DNA of 64,000 nt from Psychromonas sp. MB-3u-54 (lineage in GTDB: Bacteria > Pseudomonadota > Gammaproteobacteria > Enterobacterales > Psychromonadaceae): positions 1 through 64,000 of the forward strand of contig NZ_PJBP01000119.1 in the NCBI RefSeq assembly GCF_002836415.1, in the 5' to 3' direction. The position numbers and the translations under genes are program-made. Shown one piece after another: positions 28,313 through 37,871 of the stretch. Under the pieces are notes generated by a model. It ran no database searches and was not told the origin of the DNA. It worked only from the letters and a program-made list of their open reading frames with translations. The stretch's first letter is position 1, and every line of letters begins with the position of its first letter.

Positions 28313-28640
28313 TGAATCATTCATTAATAATTTTATGCCTAAGAGAATCAGTACAGTGCCGGTTAAATCCTCCATTCAGGTCGTATAATAGAAGTGTTTT
28401 TTAAGCAGCTCGTAGGGTGCGCTCCGCGCACCGATTGCCACTGCTTGCGGTGCATGAAATGCACCCTACCGATAACATAAGACTAATTCCATTAATTAAC
28501 CCACGGAATCATCCATTAATAATTTTTTTTGAATTGATCACACCACTGAATCATCCATTAATAATTTTATGCCCAGAAGAATCAGTACAGTGCCTGTCAC
28601 ACCCTCCATCCAGGTCATATAATAGATGTGTTTTTTAACC
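28313..28640 (-). repeat. two extra degenerate copies of the lysE-like 3' tail
   Basis: 28313-28402 and about 28545-28640 each repeat the last 90 or so bases of the downstream LysE-family gene (28671-28765). On the minus strand they still spell WME(D/G)(L/V)TGTVLILLGIKLLM. A further fragment, ATCCATTAATAATTTTTT, is at 28508-28525. All are in the same orientation as the gene, indicating stepwise tandem duplication. Confidence 0.8.
28411..28472. repeat. REP-like GC-rich hairpin between lysE tail copies
   Basis: CGTAGGGTGCG at the left pairs with TGCACCCTACCG at the right, with an inner GCGCTCCGCGC palindrome. It is GC-rich compared with the surroundings and lies between the first and second tail copies. 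GTAGGGTGCG hairpins of this type are widespread dispersed elements in proteobacteria. Confidence 0.65.
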
Positions 28641-28670
28641 CATTTTGGCGGAATTTTCTTGTTGAACTGA

Positions 28671-29309
28671 TCACACTACAGAATCATCCATTAATAGTTT
28701 TATGCCCAGAAGAATCAGTACAGTGCCCGTTACTCCCTCCATCCAGGTCATAATAGAAGTGTTTTTTAACCAGTTTTTGGCAGAATTAATTGCGCCGGAC
28801 AAGCTGCATTGCCAGACCATCGCAATTAAAAAATGAATACCCGCCAAGGTGAGTGACTGTACAAAGGGGGAGTAATCGGGGTTAATAAATTGCGGTAAAA
28901 AAGCAAGATAGAAAATGGCCGTTTTGGGGTTAAGTACGTTAGATAAAAAACCTTCACGAAGAGAACGTTTAGGGTCAAAAGTAACTCCAGTGCAGGTGCT
29001 TATATTAAGACGGCCTGACCCTTTAAAGGTCGCTCTAAGACTACTGAAGCCCAGCCAGATTAAATATGCTGCACCACACCACTTCATTACCTGAAACAGT
29101 TGTGCCGATTGCAGCAAAATAGCTGAAATACCCACGGCTGATAATGTCGCGTGAATAAACAGCCCTAGGCAGATACCCAAACTGGTCACACAACCGTCGA
29201 TTCCCCCTGAACGGCTAGCATTGCGAATAACCAGCGCAGTGTCTAAACCCGGTGTTAAAGTGAGAATCGTTATCGCGATTAAAAAGGCTTCAAAATTTAA
29301 TATATGCAT
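28671..29309 (-). CDS. LysE/RhtB-family amino-acid exporter
   Basis: 212 aa, about six membrane helices. The family signature is near the N-terminus: LTPGLDTALVIRNASRSGG. LNPKTAIFYLAFLPQF near 127 is the conserved central motif. It exports amino acids or homoserine-lactone-like metabolites; the substrate is not predictable. The 3' end has been duplicated twice downstream. Confidence 0.88.
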   Translation of the reverse strand: MHILNFEAFLIAITILTLTPGLDTALVIRNASRSGGIDGCVTSLGICLGLFIHATLSAVGISAILLQSAQLFQVMKWCGAAYLIWLGFSSLRATFKGSGRLNISTCTGVTFDPKRSLREGFLSNVLNPKTAIFYLAFLPQFINPDYSPFVQSLTLAGIHFLIAMVWQCSLSGAINSAKNWLKNTSIMTWMEGVTGTVLILLGIKLLMDDSVV

Positions 29310-29433
29310 AGGTTTTGCTCTTCAATTTTCAATCTATCTGTTATACCAAAAATCAGGTGAGTATGTAAAGTCGTGCAGCTATTACAAAGGGTTCATTTTA
29401 GAAGATGAAATTACAGTGATTAGAAAATAATAT

Positions 29434-29483
29434 ACTCAAACTACTCGATGATCTAGATGCCTGCATTCTCAAGTAATTTGAGT
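29434..29483. repeat. dispersed palindromic repeat (GATGCCTGCAT family), copy 1
   Basis: Outer arms CTCAAACTACT / AGTAATTTGAG pair imperfectly around an apex AGATGCCTGCATT. The complement of 43606-43652 carries the same AGATGCCTGCAT core and CAAGTAATTTG arm, so the two form a family. Confidence 0.65.
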
Positions 29484-29606
29484 CTAAAATAATGAATGCT
29501 TTATACTGATAGCATTTTTTTTGTCATTTTAATCGGGTCGGCTTGCTAAGCTATCAGGCATCAGCAATACCTAATGGTTAACAATCTAACACAAGGAAGC
29601 TTTATA

Positions 29607-31844
29607 GTGCGTTATTTATTGCTGTTATCACTCCTTCTGTCTTTAACGGCTTTTGCAGATCCTCAAACTCGGCCTAAAATAGGGCTTGTTTTAGGTGGAG
29701 GAGGGGCGAAGGGGGCTGCGCACATTGGTATTTTAAACGTTTTAGAAAACAATAATGTGCCGATTGATTTTATTGCGGGTACCAGTATCGGCGCTTATAT
29801 CGGCGGGCTGTATGCGCTGGGATATAACGCCGATCAGATTGAAGATATTATGTTCAATGTCGACTGGGATAAAGGTTTTTCAGATTTTATACCGCGCGAG
29901 GATTTGCAATATGCTGACAAGCAGTTACGTGATGAATATAATATTACCCTGAGGCTGGGTTATAGCGATGCCACACTGAAAACCGCCAGTGGTCTTTTGC
30001 TCGGTCAATCCGCATTTCAACTGCTTAAGCTTTCAACCGGGGTGGTCAGCGAATTTGAAAGTTTTGACGATTTACCTATCCCCTATCGCGCAGTGGCGGC
30101 TGATATTGTCACGGCTGAGACTGTGGTACTCAATCATGGCAGTCTTGTTCAGGCAATGAGAGCATCATCTACTGTACCCGGTGTTGTTGAGCCGACGGTG
30201 ATCGATGGGCGGCAGCTTGTGGATGGTGCCATTGTTAATAATATGCCGGTTGATGTGGTTAAGTTAATGGGGGCCGATATTATTATTGCTGTTGATATCG
30301 GCTCCCCTTTGTTAACCCAGGAAGAGATTAACCTTCCAATTGATGTACTGGATCAGTTATCTAACATATTAACTATCAATACCACAAAAAGACAAATAGA
30401 CCTGCTCGGTGAAAAAGATCTGTTGATTCGACCTGATATCGGCGCGTTAAGCACCAGCGATTTTTCTCAGATGTCTGTAGCAATGGCCTTAGGTAAAAAA
30501 TCTGCACTTGAAAATAAGCATAAAATACAATCATTAAGTCTCGATGATAAGCAATATTCACAATACACTCGGGACAAAAATCTAAAAAAAGAGCAGTGGA
30601 TAAAAGCCGCATCGCGGCCGGTTGTCGGTATTCAATATGAAAATGATTCTGATGTCGCAGTGGAGATTATTGAACGACAGTTGGGGATCAGTGTGGGTGA
30701 TCTGGTCAGCAAAGAAAAATTAGACGATGCCATTTCACGGATCTATGCATTAGACATATTTGACACGGTTAATGCTGAATTTATTGATGCGAATGCCGGA
30801 CGTATCTTAGTCATAAAAACCAGAGCGAAGTCATGGGGCCCAAATTATTTGCATTTTGGCTTTAGCTGGCAAGGGGATTTTTCAAGTGATTCTCAAGTGT
30901 CATTGGATATCGCTTACATCCTGACCGATATCACCGACAATGGCGGACAGTGGAAAAATGAGGTTTCTTTAGGTTGGGAGTCGCTGCTGGCAACTGAGTT
31001 TTATCAACCTTTAGACACAGATCATGATTATTTTAGCCGTGCACGTGTGCAATATAGGCAGGAAAAATATGCACCGGGTCGGTTTACACAGAATAACAGC
31101 AGACCTGCATTAACCTATCATTATGGACAATTCAGTCTTGGGCTGGGGAATTCTTACACGGATAACGGCATCTCAGAAATGGGCGTATTAGCTGAAATTG
31201 GTCAAATGAATTTTGAAGACTCGGCCTACGATGTCCTTGATTATTATTCAATGGGTACTTATCTGTCATTCGGTTTTGATAATCTCAATAGTATTAATTT
31301 TCCAACCCAGGGTAATAAATTATCACTCGATTTTTATTTGCGCAAGGATCAATATGCTCACCCATTTTTAGACAATACAGAAAATTCCTCACTTGAAATT
31401 AATTTTGATTGGCGTGGTGCCGTGGGAGTGAGACAGCATACTTTTGTGGGTGTCACCTCTCTTGCAACAGTATTAAGTGATGATGATTTTACTATACGGG
31501 CTTCGGAGTTGGGTGGTTTTTTAAATCTTTCCGGCTACCATAAAGATGAGTTCATCGGTGCGCATAAAGTATTCGCTGCGGCGGTTTATCAATATGATCT
31601 AGGGCGGTCAATCTTTGGCAATGCAGGTTTACCGTTATACTTGGGGGGAAGTTTGGAAATGGGTAATGTCTGGGGGATAAATGACAGCGTTAAAATAGAT
31701 GAGTTAATTACCTCCGGCAGTTTGTTTTTAGGAACAGACACGAGTTTTGGACCTGCCGTGTTCGGTGTTGGTTCTGGTGTTGCTCTGGATCGTAATAAGG
31801 GAAATGACATTAGGGCATTTTTCTCTTTAGGTAAAAACTGGTAA
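29607..31844 (+). CDS. patatin-like phospholipase autotransporter (PlpD/type Vd-like)
   Basis: 745 aa from GTG at 29607, chosen because AAGGA lies 9 bases upstream and it gives a clean signal peptide (MRYLLLLSLLLSLTAFA). An ATG at 29574 would prepend 11 polar residues. The patatin domain (about 25-320) has the oxyanion loop GGGGAKG, the nucleophile motif GTSIG and the DGAIVNN aspartate, giving an intact Ser-Asp dyad. A POTRA-like segment (about 345-415) and a C-terminal 16-strand beta-barrel ending in aromatic tryptophan follow. It resembles P. aeruginosa PlpD, a lipolytic autotransporter. The last 64 codons are duplicated downstream. Confidence 0.88.
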   Translation: MRYLLLLSLLLSLTAFADPQTRPKIGLVLGGGGAKGAAHIGILNVLENNNVPIDFIAGTSIGAYIGGLYALGYNADQIEDIMFNVDWDKGFSDFIPREDLQYADKQLRDEYNITLRLGYSDATLKTASGLLLGQSAFQLLKLSTGVVSEFESFDDLPIPYRAVAADIVTAETVVLNHGSLVQAMRASSTVPGVVEPTVIDGRQLVDGAIVNNMPVDVVKLMGADIIIAVDIGSPLLTQEEINLPIDVLDQLSNILTINTTKRQIDLLGEKDLLIRPDIGALSTSDFSQMSVAMALGKKSALENKHKIQSLSLDDKQYSQYTRDKNLKKEQWIKAASRPVVGIQYENDSDVAVEIIERQLGISVGDLVSKEKLDDAISRIYALDIFDTVNAEFIDANAGRILVIKTRAKSWGPNYLHFGFSWQGDFSSDSQVSLDIAYILTDITDNGGQWKNEVSLGWESLLATEFYQPLDTDHDYFSRARVQYRQEKYAPGRFTQNNSRPALTYHYGQFSLGLGNSYTDNGISEMGVLAEIGQMNFEDSAYDVLDYYSMGTYLSFGFDNLNSINFPTQGNKLSLDFYLRKDQYAHPFLDNTENSSLEINFDWRGAVGVRQHTFVGVTSLATVLSDDDFTIRASELGGFLNLSGYHKDEFIGAHKVFAAAVYQYDLGRSIFGNAGLPLYLGGSLEMGNVWGINDSVKIDELITSGSLFLGTDTSFGPAVFGVGSGVALDRNKGNDIRAFFSLGKNW

Positions 31845-32260
31845 GTGACACTTAAAAATTGAACCTGCCACATAATAGTTATCTGGTTTTTTACTTTATT
31901 TTGTATCTACTCAGTTATTGTCAGTTTAATTTCACATTTACCCTATGACCTGAGGGGAAGTTTGGAAATGGGTAATGTCTGGGGGATAAATGACAGCGTT
32001 AAAATAGATGCGTTAATTACCTCCGGCAGTTTGTTTTTAGGAACAGACACGAGTTTTGGACCTGCCGTTTTTGGTGTTGGTTCTGGTGTTGCTCTGGATC
32101 GTAATAAGGGAAATGACATTAGGGCATTTTTCTCTTTAGGTAAAAACTGGTAAGTGACACTTAAAAATTGAACCTGCCACATAATAGTTATCTGGTTTTT
32201 TACTTTATTTTGTATCTACTCAGTTGTTGTCAGTTTAATTTCACATTTACCCTATGAAGG
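31645..32260 (+). repeat. 309-bp tandem duplication of patatin 3' end
   Basis: The first copy is about 31645-31953, covering the last barrel strands plus 105 bases of 3' flank. The second is about 31954-32260. They differ at only a few positions (for example GATGAG to GATGCG, GTGTTC to GTTTTT, TTATTG to TTGTTG), so the event is recent. Confidence 0.9.
31954..32153 (+). pseudogene. duplicated C-terminal fragment of the patatin autotransporter
   Basis: Encodes the last about 64 residues of the barrel (SLEMGNVWGIND...FFSLGKNW) in frame to a stop. It has no signal peptide and no ribosome site, so it is not expected to yield a functional protein. Confidence 0.85.
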
Positions 32261-32491
32261 TGCTGTTATCACTCTGGCAACTGTGTAAAAATAAGCGCAT
32301 ACCCAACCTCCCGTAGGGCAAAAACTCTCTTCGACGTTGTGATGCATTGATTTAAAATTATTCTTCAACTTCACGGCTTCGGTTTATCAGCTTTCAACCT
32401 GATGATTTCTGCATCTTGAAACAGCTTGGGTAAAGATCTATTCTGTATTAATGCATTTTTTGCTCTGAATAAAAATAAAATAAGAAGAGAC

Positions 32492-33070
32492 ATGATGAAT
32501 CTAGCAATGATTAAAGCTGAACTATTAGAAGCTGAAAAGGTATTACAGGCATTTTTAGCCGACGAGCAAAACTTAAAAAACATTGAAAAAGCGGCCACTT
32601 TGCTCGCTGACTCTTTTAAAAATGACGGTAAAGTGCTTGCCTGCGGTAATGGCGGTTCACATTGTGACGCAATGCATTTTGCAGAGGAGTTGACTGGGCG
32701 ATACCGTGAGCATCGACCCGCTTATCCGGCTATTGCTATTTCAGATCCAAGTCACATTTCCTGTGTTGGCAATGATTACGGTTATGATGCGATTTTTGCG
32801 CGTTATCTGGAGGGCGTCGGGCGCAAAGGTGATGTATTATTTTGCTTATCAACCAGTGGTAATTCTAAAAATATATTAAAAGCAATCGAGACGGCAAAAT
32901 CAAAAGGTATTTCTGTTATTGCGTTAACCGGTAAAGATGGCGGCAAAATGGCGGGGCTTGCTGATGTTGAGATCCGCGTTCCCCATTTTGGTTATGCCGA
33001 TCGTATCCAAGAGGTTCATATTAAGATTATCCATATTTTGATTTATTTAATCGAAAAGAAAATGGCTTAA
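32492..33070 (+). CDS. gmhA: phosphoheptose isomerase
   Basis: 192 aa from the ATG at 32492 (a second ATG at 32495 is equally possible), after AGAAGAGA. A longer frame from 32426 has no homology to the E. coli N-terminus and is rejected. SIS-domain motifs are [22 protein letters not shown] near 52, [10 protein letters not shown] near 119 and the C-terminal [14 protein letters not shown]. It converts sedoheptulose 7-phosphate to the heptose phosphate used in LPS core. It lies next to yafJ, as in E. coli. Confidence 0.95.
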   Translation: MMNLAMIKAELLEAEKVLQAFLADEQNLKNIEKAATLLADSFKNDGKVLACGNGGSHCDAMHFAEELTGRYREHRPAYPAIAISDPSHISCVGNDYGYDAIFARYLEGVGRKGDVLFCLSTSGNSKNILKAIETAKSKGISVIALTGKDGGKMAGLADVEIRVPHFGYADRIQEVHIKIIHILIYLIEKKMA

Positions 33071-33270
33071 ACGCGACTCTTCTTTTTAAATTTTAAAGAT
33101 AGCATCAAATTTTCAGCCTTTAATCTTAATCAAATATATTTTTTGGATCAAAGGATAAGGAAAGAGACTATTTTGCTTTAGGTTGTAAAATGATGTCAGT
33201 ATTTGAATGTTAAGTAAATAAAGTTTCATGCCAAAGCCGCAATCGAATTAATAGAGAATAGGATTTATAA

Positions 33271-34038
33271 ATGTGTGAATTATTAGGAATGAGCGCAAAT
33301 GTGCCCACTGATATTTGTTTCAGTTTTAGCGGCTTGATAAAGCGGGGGGGGGAAACTGGCCCGCATAGGGATGGTTGGGGAATTACTTTTTACGAAGGTA
33401 AAGGTTGCCGTAGCTTTAAAGATCCCACTCCCAGTTGCCATTCTCCCGTCGCAAAATTAGTAAAAGAGTATCCGATCAAAAGTAAATCTGTGATCAGTCA
33501 CATTCGTCAGGCGAACAGAGGTGCTGTAAGTTTAGAAAATACCCACCCCTTTATTCGTGAATTGTGGGGGAAAAACTGGACTTATGCCCATAATGGTCAA
33601 CTAACGGGGTCTGAAGCGCTGCAGATGGGACATGATATCCCCGTTGGACAAACCGACAGTGAACGTGCTTTTTGCTGGATTTTGGATCAATTACGGCAGA
33701 ATTATTCAACTGAGCCGGCTGATATGTTGGCGATGTTTAAAAAAGTGGCGGGTTATGCGGATACCCTACGTGAAATGGGCGTTTTTAATATGCTCTTAAG
33801 TGATGGCGAATATGTCATGTGTTATTGCACTAATAATCTCTCCTGGATAACGCGTCGAGCCCCCTTTGGCAAAGCGCGGCTGATTGATGAGGATATGGTG
33901 ATCGACTTCAATGAAGAAACATCACCCGACGATGTAGTCACTGTTATTACGACCCGTCCGTTAACTAATAATGAACGCTGGACCAGAATGCAGGAAGGTG
34001 AATTCTGCGTATTCTATTTTGGAGAGCGTGTGCTGTGA
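33271..34038 (+). CDS. yafJ: class II glutamine amidotransferase YafJ
   Basis: 255 aa. The N-terminal nucleophile is Cys2 (MCELLGM), with the class II motifs HRDGWGITFY near 33, HIRQANRG near 74 and the glutamine-site TYAHNGQL near 102. The family may act on unknown metabolites by amide hydrolysis. A run of nine G at about 33344-33352 encodes the KRGGE region just upstream of the catalytic histidine; slippage there would abolish the protein. Confidence 0.9.
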   Translation: MCELLGMSANVPTDICFSFSGLIKRGGETGPHRDGWGITFYEGKGCRSFKDPTPSCHSPVAKLVKEYPIKSKSVISHIRQANRGAVSLENTHPFIRELWGKNWTYAHNGQLTGSEALQMGHDIPVGQTDSERAFCWILDQLRQNYSTEPADMLAMFKKVAGYADTLREMGVFNMLLSDGEYVMCYCTNNLSWITRRAPFGKARLIDEDMVIDFNEETSPDDVVTVITTRPLTNNERWTRMQEGEFCVFYFGERVL

Positions 34039-34089
34039 ATGCATGACAAACATTAACCACGAAAGATAAACCAATCCTGAGGAAATACG

Positions 34090-35187
34090 ATGGCTGAACC
34101 GTTAAAAAATGTGTATAGCAAGGTCTTTATTATTGATCTTGCCGATCAACTTTTAGCGGTTTATCCCGACTTTTGTTGTATTTCCTTTCAAGAATTTATA
34201 TTTGATGCAAAGTGGGACGATAAAGCGTTGAAGGCGCGTATCAGAACCATCACCCATGCCCTGCATCTTTTTTTGCCCGCGCCTTTTGAGCAAAGCATCG
34301 TCATTTTGAAAAAAATAGCCCCCCGATTTGGCGGTTTAGAGGCGCTTTTTTTTCCTGATTTTGTTGAAAAATATGGCTTGGAAAATTACCAGACGTCGCT
34401 GCAGGCGCTTGAATTTTTTACTCGTTACTCAAGCGCAGAGTACGCTGTCCGGCCCTTTATCCTTAAATACCCCGAGGCGATGATGGCACAGATGTTTATC
34501 TGGAGCCAATCCGATAATGAACATGTGCGGCGCCTTGCATCGGAAGGTTGCCGGCCGCGTCTGCCCTGGGCCTTCGCGTTATCTGAATTTAAAAAAGATC
34601 CGCAGCCCTTGTTAATCATTCTTGAACAATTAAAAGATGATCATAGCGAATATGTACGTCGCAGTGTGGCCAACAACCTGAATGATATTAGCAAGGATAA
34701 TCCGGCTGTTGTTATAAAGGTTGCGCAACGCTGGTTACGGGAAAAATATAACGTTAATAACAACAATCTTGCTAACAGGCAGCGACTGGTTAAACATGCC
34801 TGCCGGGGATTATTAAAGCAGGCAAATCCTATTATATTATCCTTATTTGGCTTCCACCAACCTGAAAACATAAAAATCAACGCCTTTAAAGTGGATGATG
34901 TTGTCATAATGGGGGGGAAATTACTCTTTTCATTTAACCTAAGCAGCCAGGTTGCATTAGGAAAATTACGTGTTGAATTTGCAATTGATTTTATGAAAAA
35001 AAATGGCAGTTTAGCCGCTAAAATTTTCCAAATTTCAGAATCAACTATCACCACAAACAGTAAACAAGTCTCTAAGCAGTTTGATTTTAAAAAAATATCA
35101 ACCCGCAAATACTACCCCGGCATGCATCACTTATCGGTTATTGTTAATGGCCGGTTATTATCCAAGAAAGTCTTTATTCTAAAATAA
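34090..35187 (+). CDS. AlkC/AlkD-like HEAT-repeat DNA alkylation repair protein
   Basis: 365 aa. The N-terminal 250 residues are HEAT-like helices, with the conserved SEGCRPRLPWAF segment near 155 and DDHSEYVRRSVANNLNDISKDNP near 190, both typical of the alkylpurine glycosylase superfamily. The C-terminal about 110 residues are beta-rich (immunoglobulin-like), as in larger AlkC-type members. It should excise N3- or N7-alkylated purines, but catalysis cannot be confirmed from sequence. It lies 51 bases after yafJ. Confidence 0.78.
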   Translation: MAEPLKNVYSKVFIIDLADQLLAVYPDFCCISFQEFIFDAKWDDKALKARIRTITHALHLFLPAPFEQSIVILKKIAPRFGGLEALFFPDFVEKYGLENYQTSLQALEFFTRYSSAEYAVRPFILKYPEAMMAQMFIWSQSDNEHVRRLASEGCRPRLPWAFALSEFKKDPQPLLIILEQLKDDHSEYVRRSVANNLNDISKDNPAVVIKVAQRWLREKYNVNNNNLANRQRLVKHACRGLLKQANPIILSLFGFHQPENIKINAFKVDDVVIMGGKLLFSFNLSSQVALGKLRVEFAIDFMKKNGSLAAKIFQISESTITTNSKQVSKQFDFKKISTRKYYPGMHHLSVIVNGRLLSKKVFILK

Positions 35188-36009
35188 CGGCTAATCTGCC
35201 CATTTACCTCTGAAAGCCAATTCTAAGGCTTATTTTTCAATTGCTTGCGTTTTTAGGTTGTTCTGGGTTGTTTTTCATACAGCACTGCCAGTTTATTACT
35301 TCCTTTAATAATTTATTCTGATCTTTTCCCTTATAAACTGCTATATTGCGACCACTTAATTTGACGGTGAGGATATAACTGTCTCTCCCAGTACGTCTGT
35401 GATGGCAATACCCTCGATCAATACCCGTCATGTAAAGGTCATTTTAAGTACGCAAAAAATGCCAGACTTATCTAAAAAGAGCAGATTGTTTATACTTTTT
35501 TCTGCATTTCTTTAGCCGTTCATAAAAATTGTTCCTGCTTATTCTTTTCCAGCAAAAACAACCTGTTAATTTCTTTAATGTGACAGGCAGGCTGCGTGGT
35601 GAGTTATCGGCTGTATTTTTAAAATAAGCGCTGACAATGCTGATAAAAAATTGCTTAAACAATATAACTGCTTCTATATTTTATTTTAAAGGTGACATTT
35701 TTTATTGCGTACTCTCAAATAATAATTAAAAAAGGGAGGTGACAATAAGGTTACCAGCAAAAGCGGCTGAAAATGTGTCAATCAATGGGGCATTATTAAC
35801 TAAGGGATAACAGGGCGCACTTGTATTAGTGGCTTTAAAGGTCTTTTATAGCGCCCTCTAATACAATCATTTTATTTTGTGACACTTATTTAATGCTGAG
35901 AGAATTAACAATTAACAATTAACAATTAACAATTAACAATTAATCAATGTCTTTAGTCTATAACAGGGCATATTTGCCGACAATAATAATTAATCGACAA
36001 GGAGTTAAC
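35188..36009. other. intergenic region with heptamer repeat
   Basis: About 820 bases. A minus-strand frame at 35237-35431 (64 aa, basic, with GYCHHRRTGRDSY and SGRNIAVYKG) could be a real small protein, but I recognise no family. The region ends in the AATTAAC array directly before the symporter gene. Confidence 0.35.
35903..35946 (+). repeat. AATTAAC heptamer repeat upstream of symporter
   Basis: Five perfect copies of AATTAAC plus a sixth ending AATTAATC, 64 bases before the chosen start codon. It lies in promoter or leader position. Confidence 0.9.
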
Positions 36010-37353
36010 ATGACAGAAAAAAAACAAAAAATGTCGCTCACTAAACGTGTTCTACTGGGGATGTTTATTGGTATTATGACGGGTTTTTTAATCCGTACAT
36101 TTGCAGCTGATAATGTGTTTGTTAATGAATATATTGTGAATGGATTCTTTGAAGTGGGCGGGAAAATATTCATCGCCAGCTTGAAAATGTTAGTGGTGCC
36201 GCTTATTTTTGTATCATTAGTCTGCGGAACCAGTTCATTAAAAGATATTTCAACTCTGGGGCGTTTGGGCGGGAAAACCGTTGCTTTTTATCTGATGACC
36301 ACCGCGATTGCTATTACTTTCGCAATTATTATGGGTAATATCTTTGAACCCGGTGTTGGTATTGATCTTTCCAGCGCAACCAGTTACGCATCATCGGAAG
36401 CGCCTTCATTATCCTCTGTTATTATTAACATGTTCCCTACCAATCCCGTTAATGCTATGGCCGAGGGCAACACCTTACAAATTATTGTTTTTGCTATTTT
36501 GTTTGGTATCGCTGTCAGTGCTTCCGGTAAACCCGGTGCGCGTATCGCAGCTTTTTTTGTTGATCTTAATGACGTGATCATGAAGCTGGTTGTGATGTTA
36601 ATGAATATTGCACCCTACGGTGTGTTTTTCCTGATGGCGAAATTATTTACGGAAATCGGATTAGATGCGATTAGTAATTTATTAAGTTACTTTTTAGTGC
36701 TTTCTGCGACCTTATTGCTGCATGGTTTAATCACCTACGGTATTTGCTTTAAAGTCTTTACCGGTCTTAATCCCATCACCTTTTTAAAGAAAATGGAAAC
36801 GGCTATCACCTTTGCTTTTTCAACGGCATCATCAAATGCAACTATTCCTGTCACCCTTGAAACCGCCACTAAGCATTTAGGTATTTCTAATAAAGTGGCC
36901 TCATTTACGGTGCCGCTGGGCGCTACCATTAATATGGATGGCACTGCTATTATGCAGGGGGTTGCGACTGTCTTTATCGCACAAGCCTTTAATATTGATT
37001 TGTCGTTAGCTGATTACGGTGCGGTGATACTCACTGCAACACTTGCATCTGTTGGCACAGCGGGTGTACCCGGTGTTGGACTGATCATGCTGGCGATGGT
37101 ACTTAATCAAGTGGGTCTGCCGGTTGAGGGGATTGCGATTATTATGGGTGTCGACAGATTGTTAGATATGATCCGTACGGCTGTTAATATTACGGGCGAC
37201 TGTGTTGTTACCTGTATTGTCGCTAAATCCGAGGGTGAAATGGACATTGATGTGTTTAATGATCCTAAGGCGGGTGATAAAGATGAAGAATTACGTCTTC
37301 ATAAATTAGGGGTCGAGGCTGAAGCCGAAGCCGAAAGATTAAGAAACGCATAA
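36010..37353 (+). CDS. dicarboxylate/amino acid:cation symporter (DAACS family)
   Basis: 447 aa from ATG 36010, preceded by AAGGAGT. An upstream in-frame ATG at 35947 lies inside the repeat-flanked leader and is less likely. About eight membrane helices and two re-entrant loops are expected. The serine-rich hairpin FAFSTASSNATIPVT near 278 and the motif NMDGTAIMQG near 311 are the substrate and sodium sites of the GltP/DctA family. It takes up glutamate, aspartate or C4-dicarboxylates. An acidic C-terminal tail follows the last helix. Confidence 0.9.
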   Translation: MTEKKQKMSLTKRVLLGMFIGIMTGFLIRTFAADNVFVNEYIVNGFFEVGGKIFIASLKMLVVPLIFVSLVCGTSSLKDISTLGRLGGKTVAFYLMTTAIAITFAIIMGNIFEPGVGIDLSSATSYASSEAPSLSSVIINMFPTNPVNAMAEGNTLQIIVFAILFGIAVSASGKPGARIAAFFVDLNDVIMKLVVMLMNIAPYGVFFLMAKLFTEIGLDAISNLLSYFLVLSATLLLHGLITYGICFKVFTGLNPITFLKKMETAITFAFSTASSNATIPVTLETATKHLGISNKVASFTVPLGATINMDGTAIMQGVATVFIAQAFNIDLSLADYGAVILTATLASVGTAGVPGVGLIMLAMVLNQVGLPVEGIAIIMGVDRLLDMIRTAVNITGDCVVTCIVAKSEGEMDIDVFNDPKAGDKDEELRLHKLGVEAEAEAERLRNA

Positions 37354-37368
37354 CGCGTTTGAAATAAC

Positions 37369-37404
37369 AGCCCCTTTAGCTTTATTTTCAGCGAAAGGGG
37401 CTTT
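37369..37404 (+). terminator. terminator of the symporter gene
   Basis: AGCCCCTTT pairs with AAAGGGGCT across a 15-base loop and ends in TTTTGTTT. Confidence 0.8.
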
Positions 37405-37428
37405 TGTTTAGGTTTTAATCTTTAACCT

Positions 37429-37821
37429 TTATTCTTTAACAAAGGCATCAATGATCGCACACTGGGCATTTTCATCACCATGGCACTGTTTGGAAATTTC
37501 TTTCAGGCTGTTTAATAAAATTTGTTGTTGATCTATCCGGTGCTGTAACTCTTCTATTTTTTGCAATGTAATTGCTTTTACATCTGCGCTGCTGCGGGTT
37601 TTATTTTCAGATAATAACAATAATGCTTTGCTCTCCTTTAAGTTAAAACCTGCCTCTTTGGTTCTTTTAATAAAATCTAAACGTTTGATTAACGATTCCG
37701 GGTAACAACGGTAATCATTTTCACTGCGTGGCGGGTGAGGGATCAAACCTATTTGTTCATAATGGCGGATTGATTTAACCGATAACCCCGTTACTTTTGC
37801 TGCTTGACCGATAGATAACAT
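37429..37821 (-). CDS. cueR: MerR-family copper regulator CueR
   Basis: 130 aa. N-terminal MerR winged helix (MLSIGQAAKVTGLSVKSIRHYE), a dimerisation helix (about 75-108), and a metal loop CHGDENAQC giving cysteines 113 and 121, the spacing of Cu(I)-sensing CueR. It activates copA by twisting the long-spacer promoter. It is downstream of and in line with copA, with the copA promoter showing the expected box at 40346-40376. Confidence 0.92.
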   Translation of the reverse strand: MLSIGQAAKVTGLSVKSIRHYEQIGLIPHPPRSENDYRCYPESLIKRLDFIKRTKEAGFNLKESKALLLLSENKTRSSADVKAITLQKIEELQHRIDQQQILLNSLKEISKQCHGDENAQCAIIDAFVKE

Positions 37822-37871
37822 AAAGTGCCCGTTACTGCTTGTTGAAATGAGGTGAAATTTTTAATTAACCA

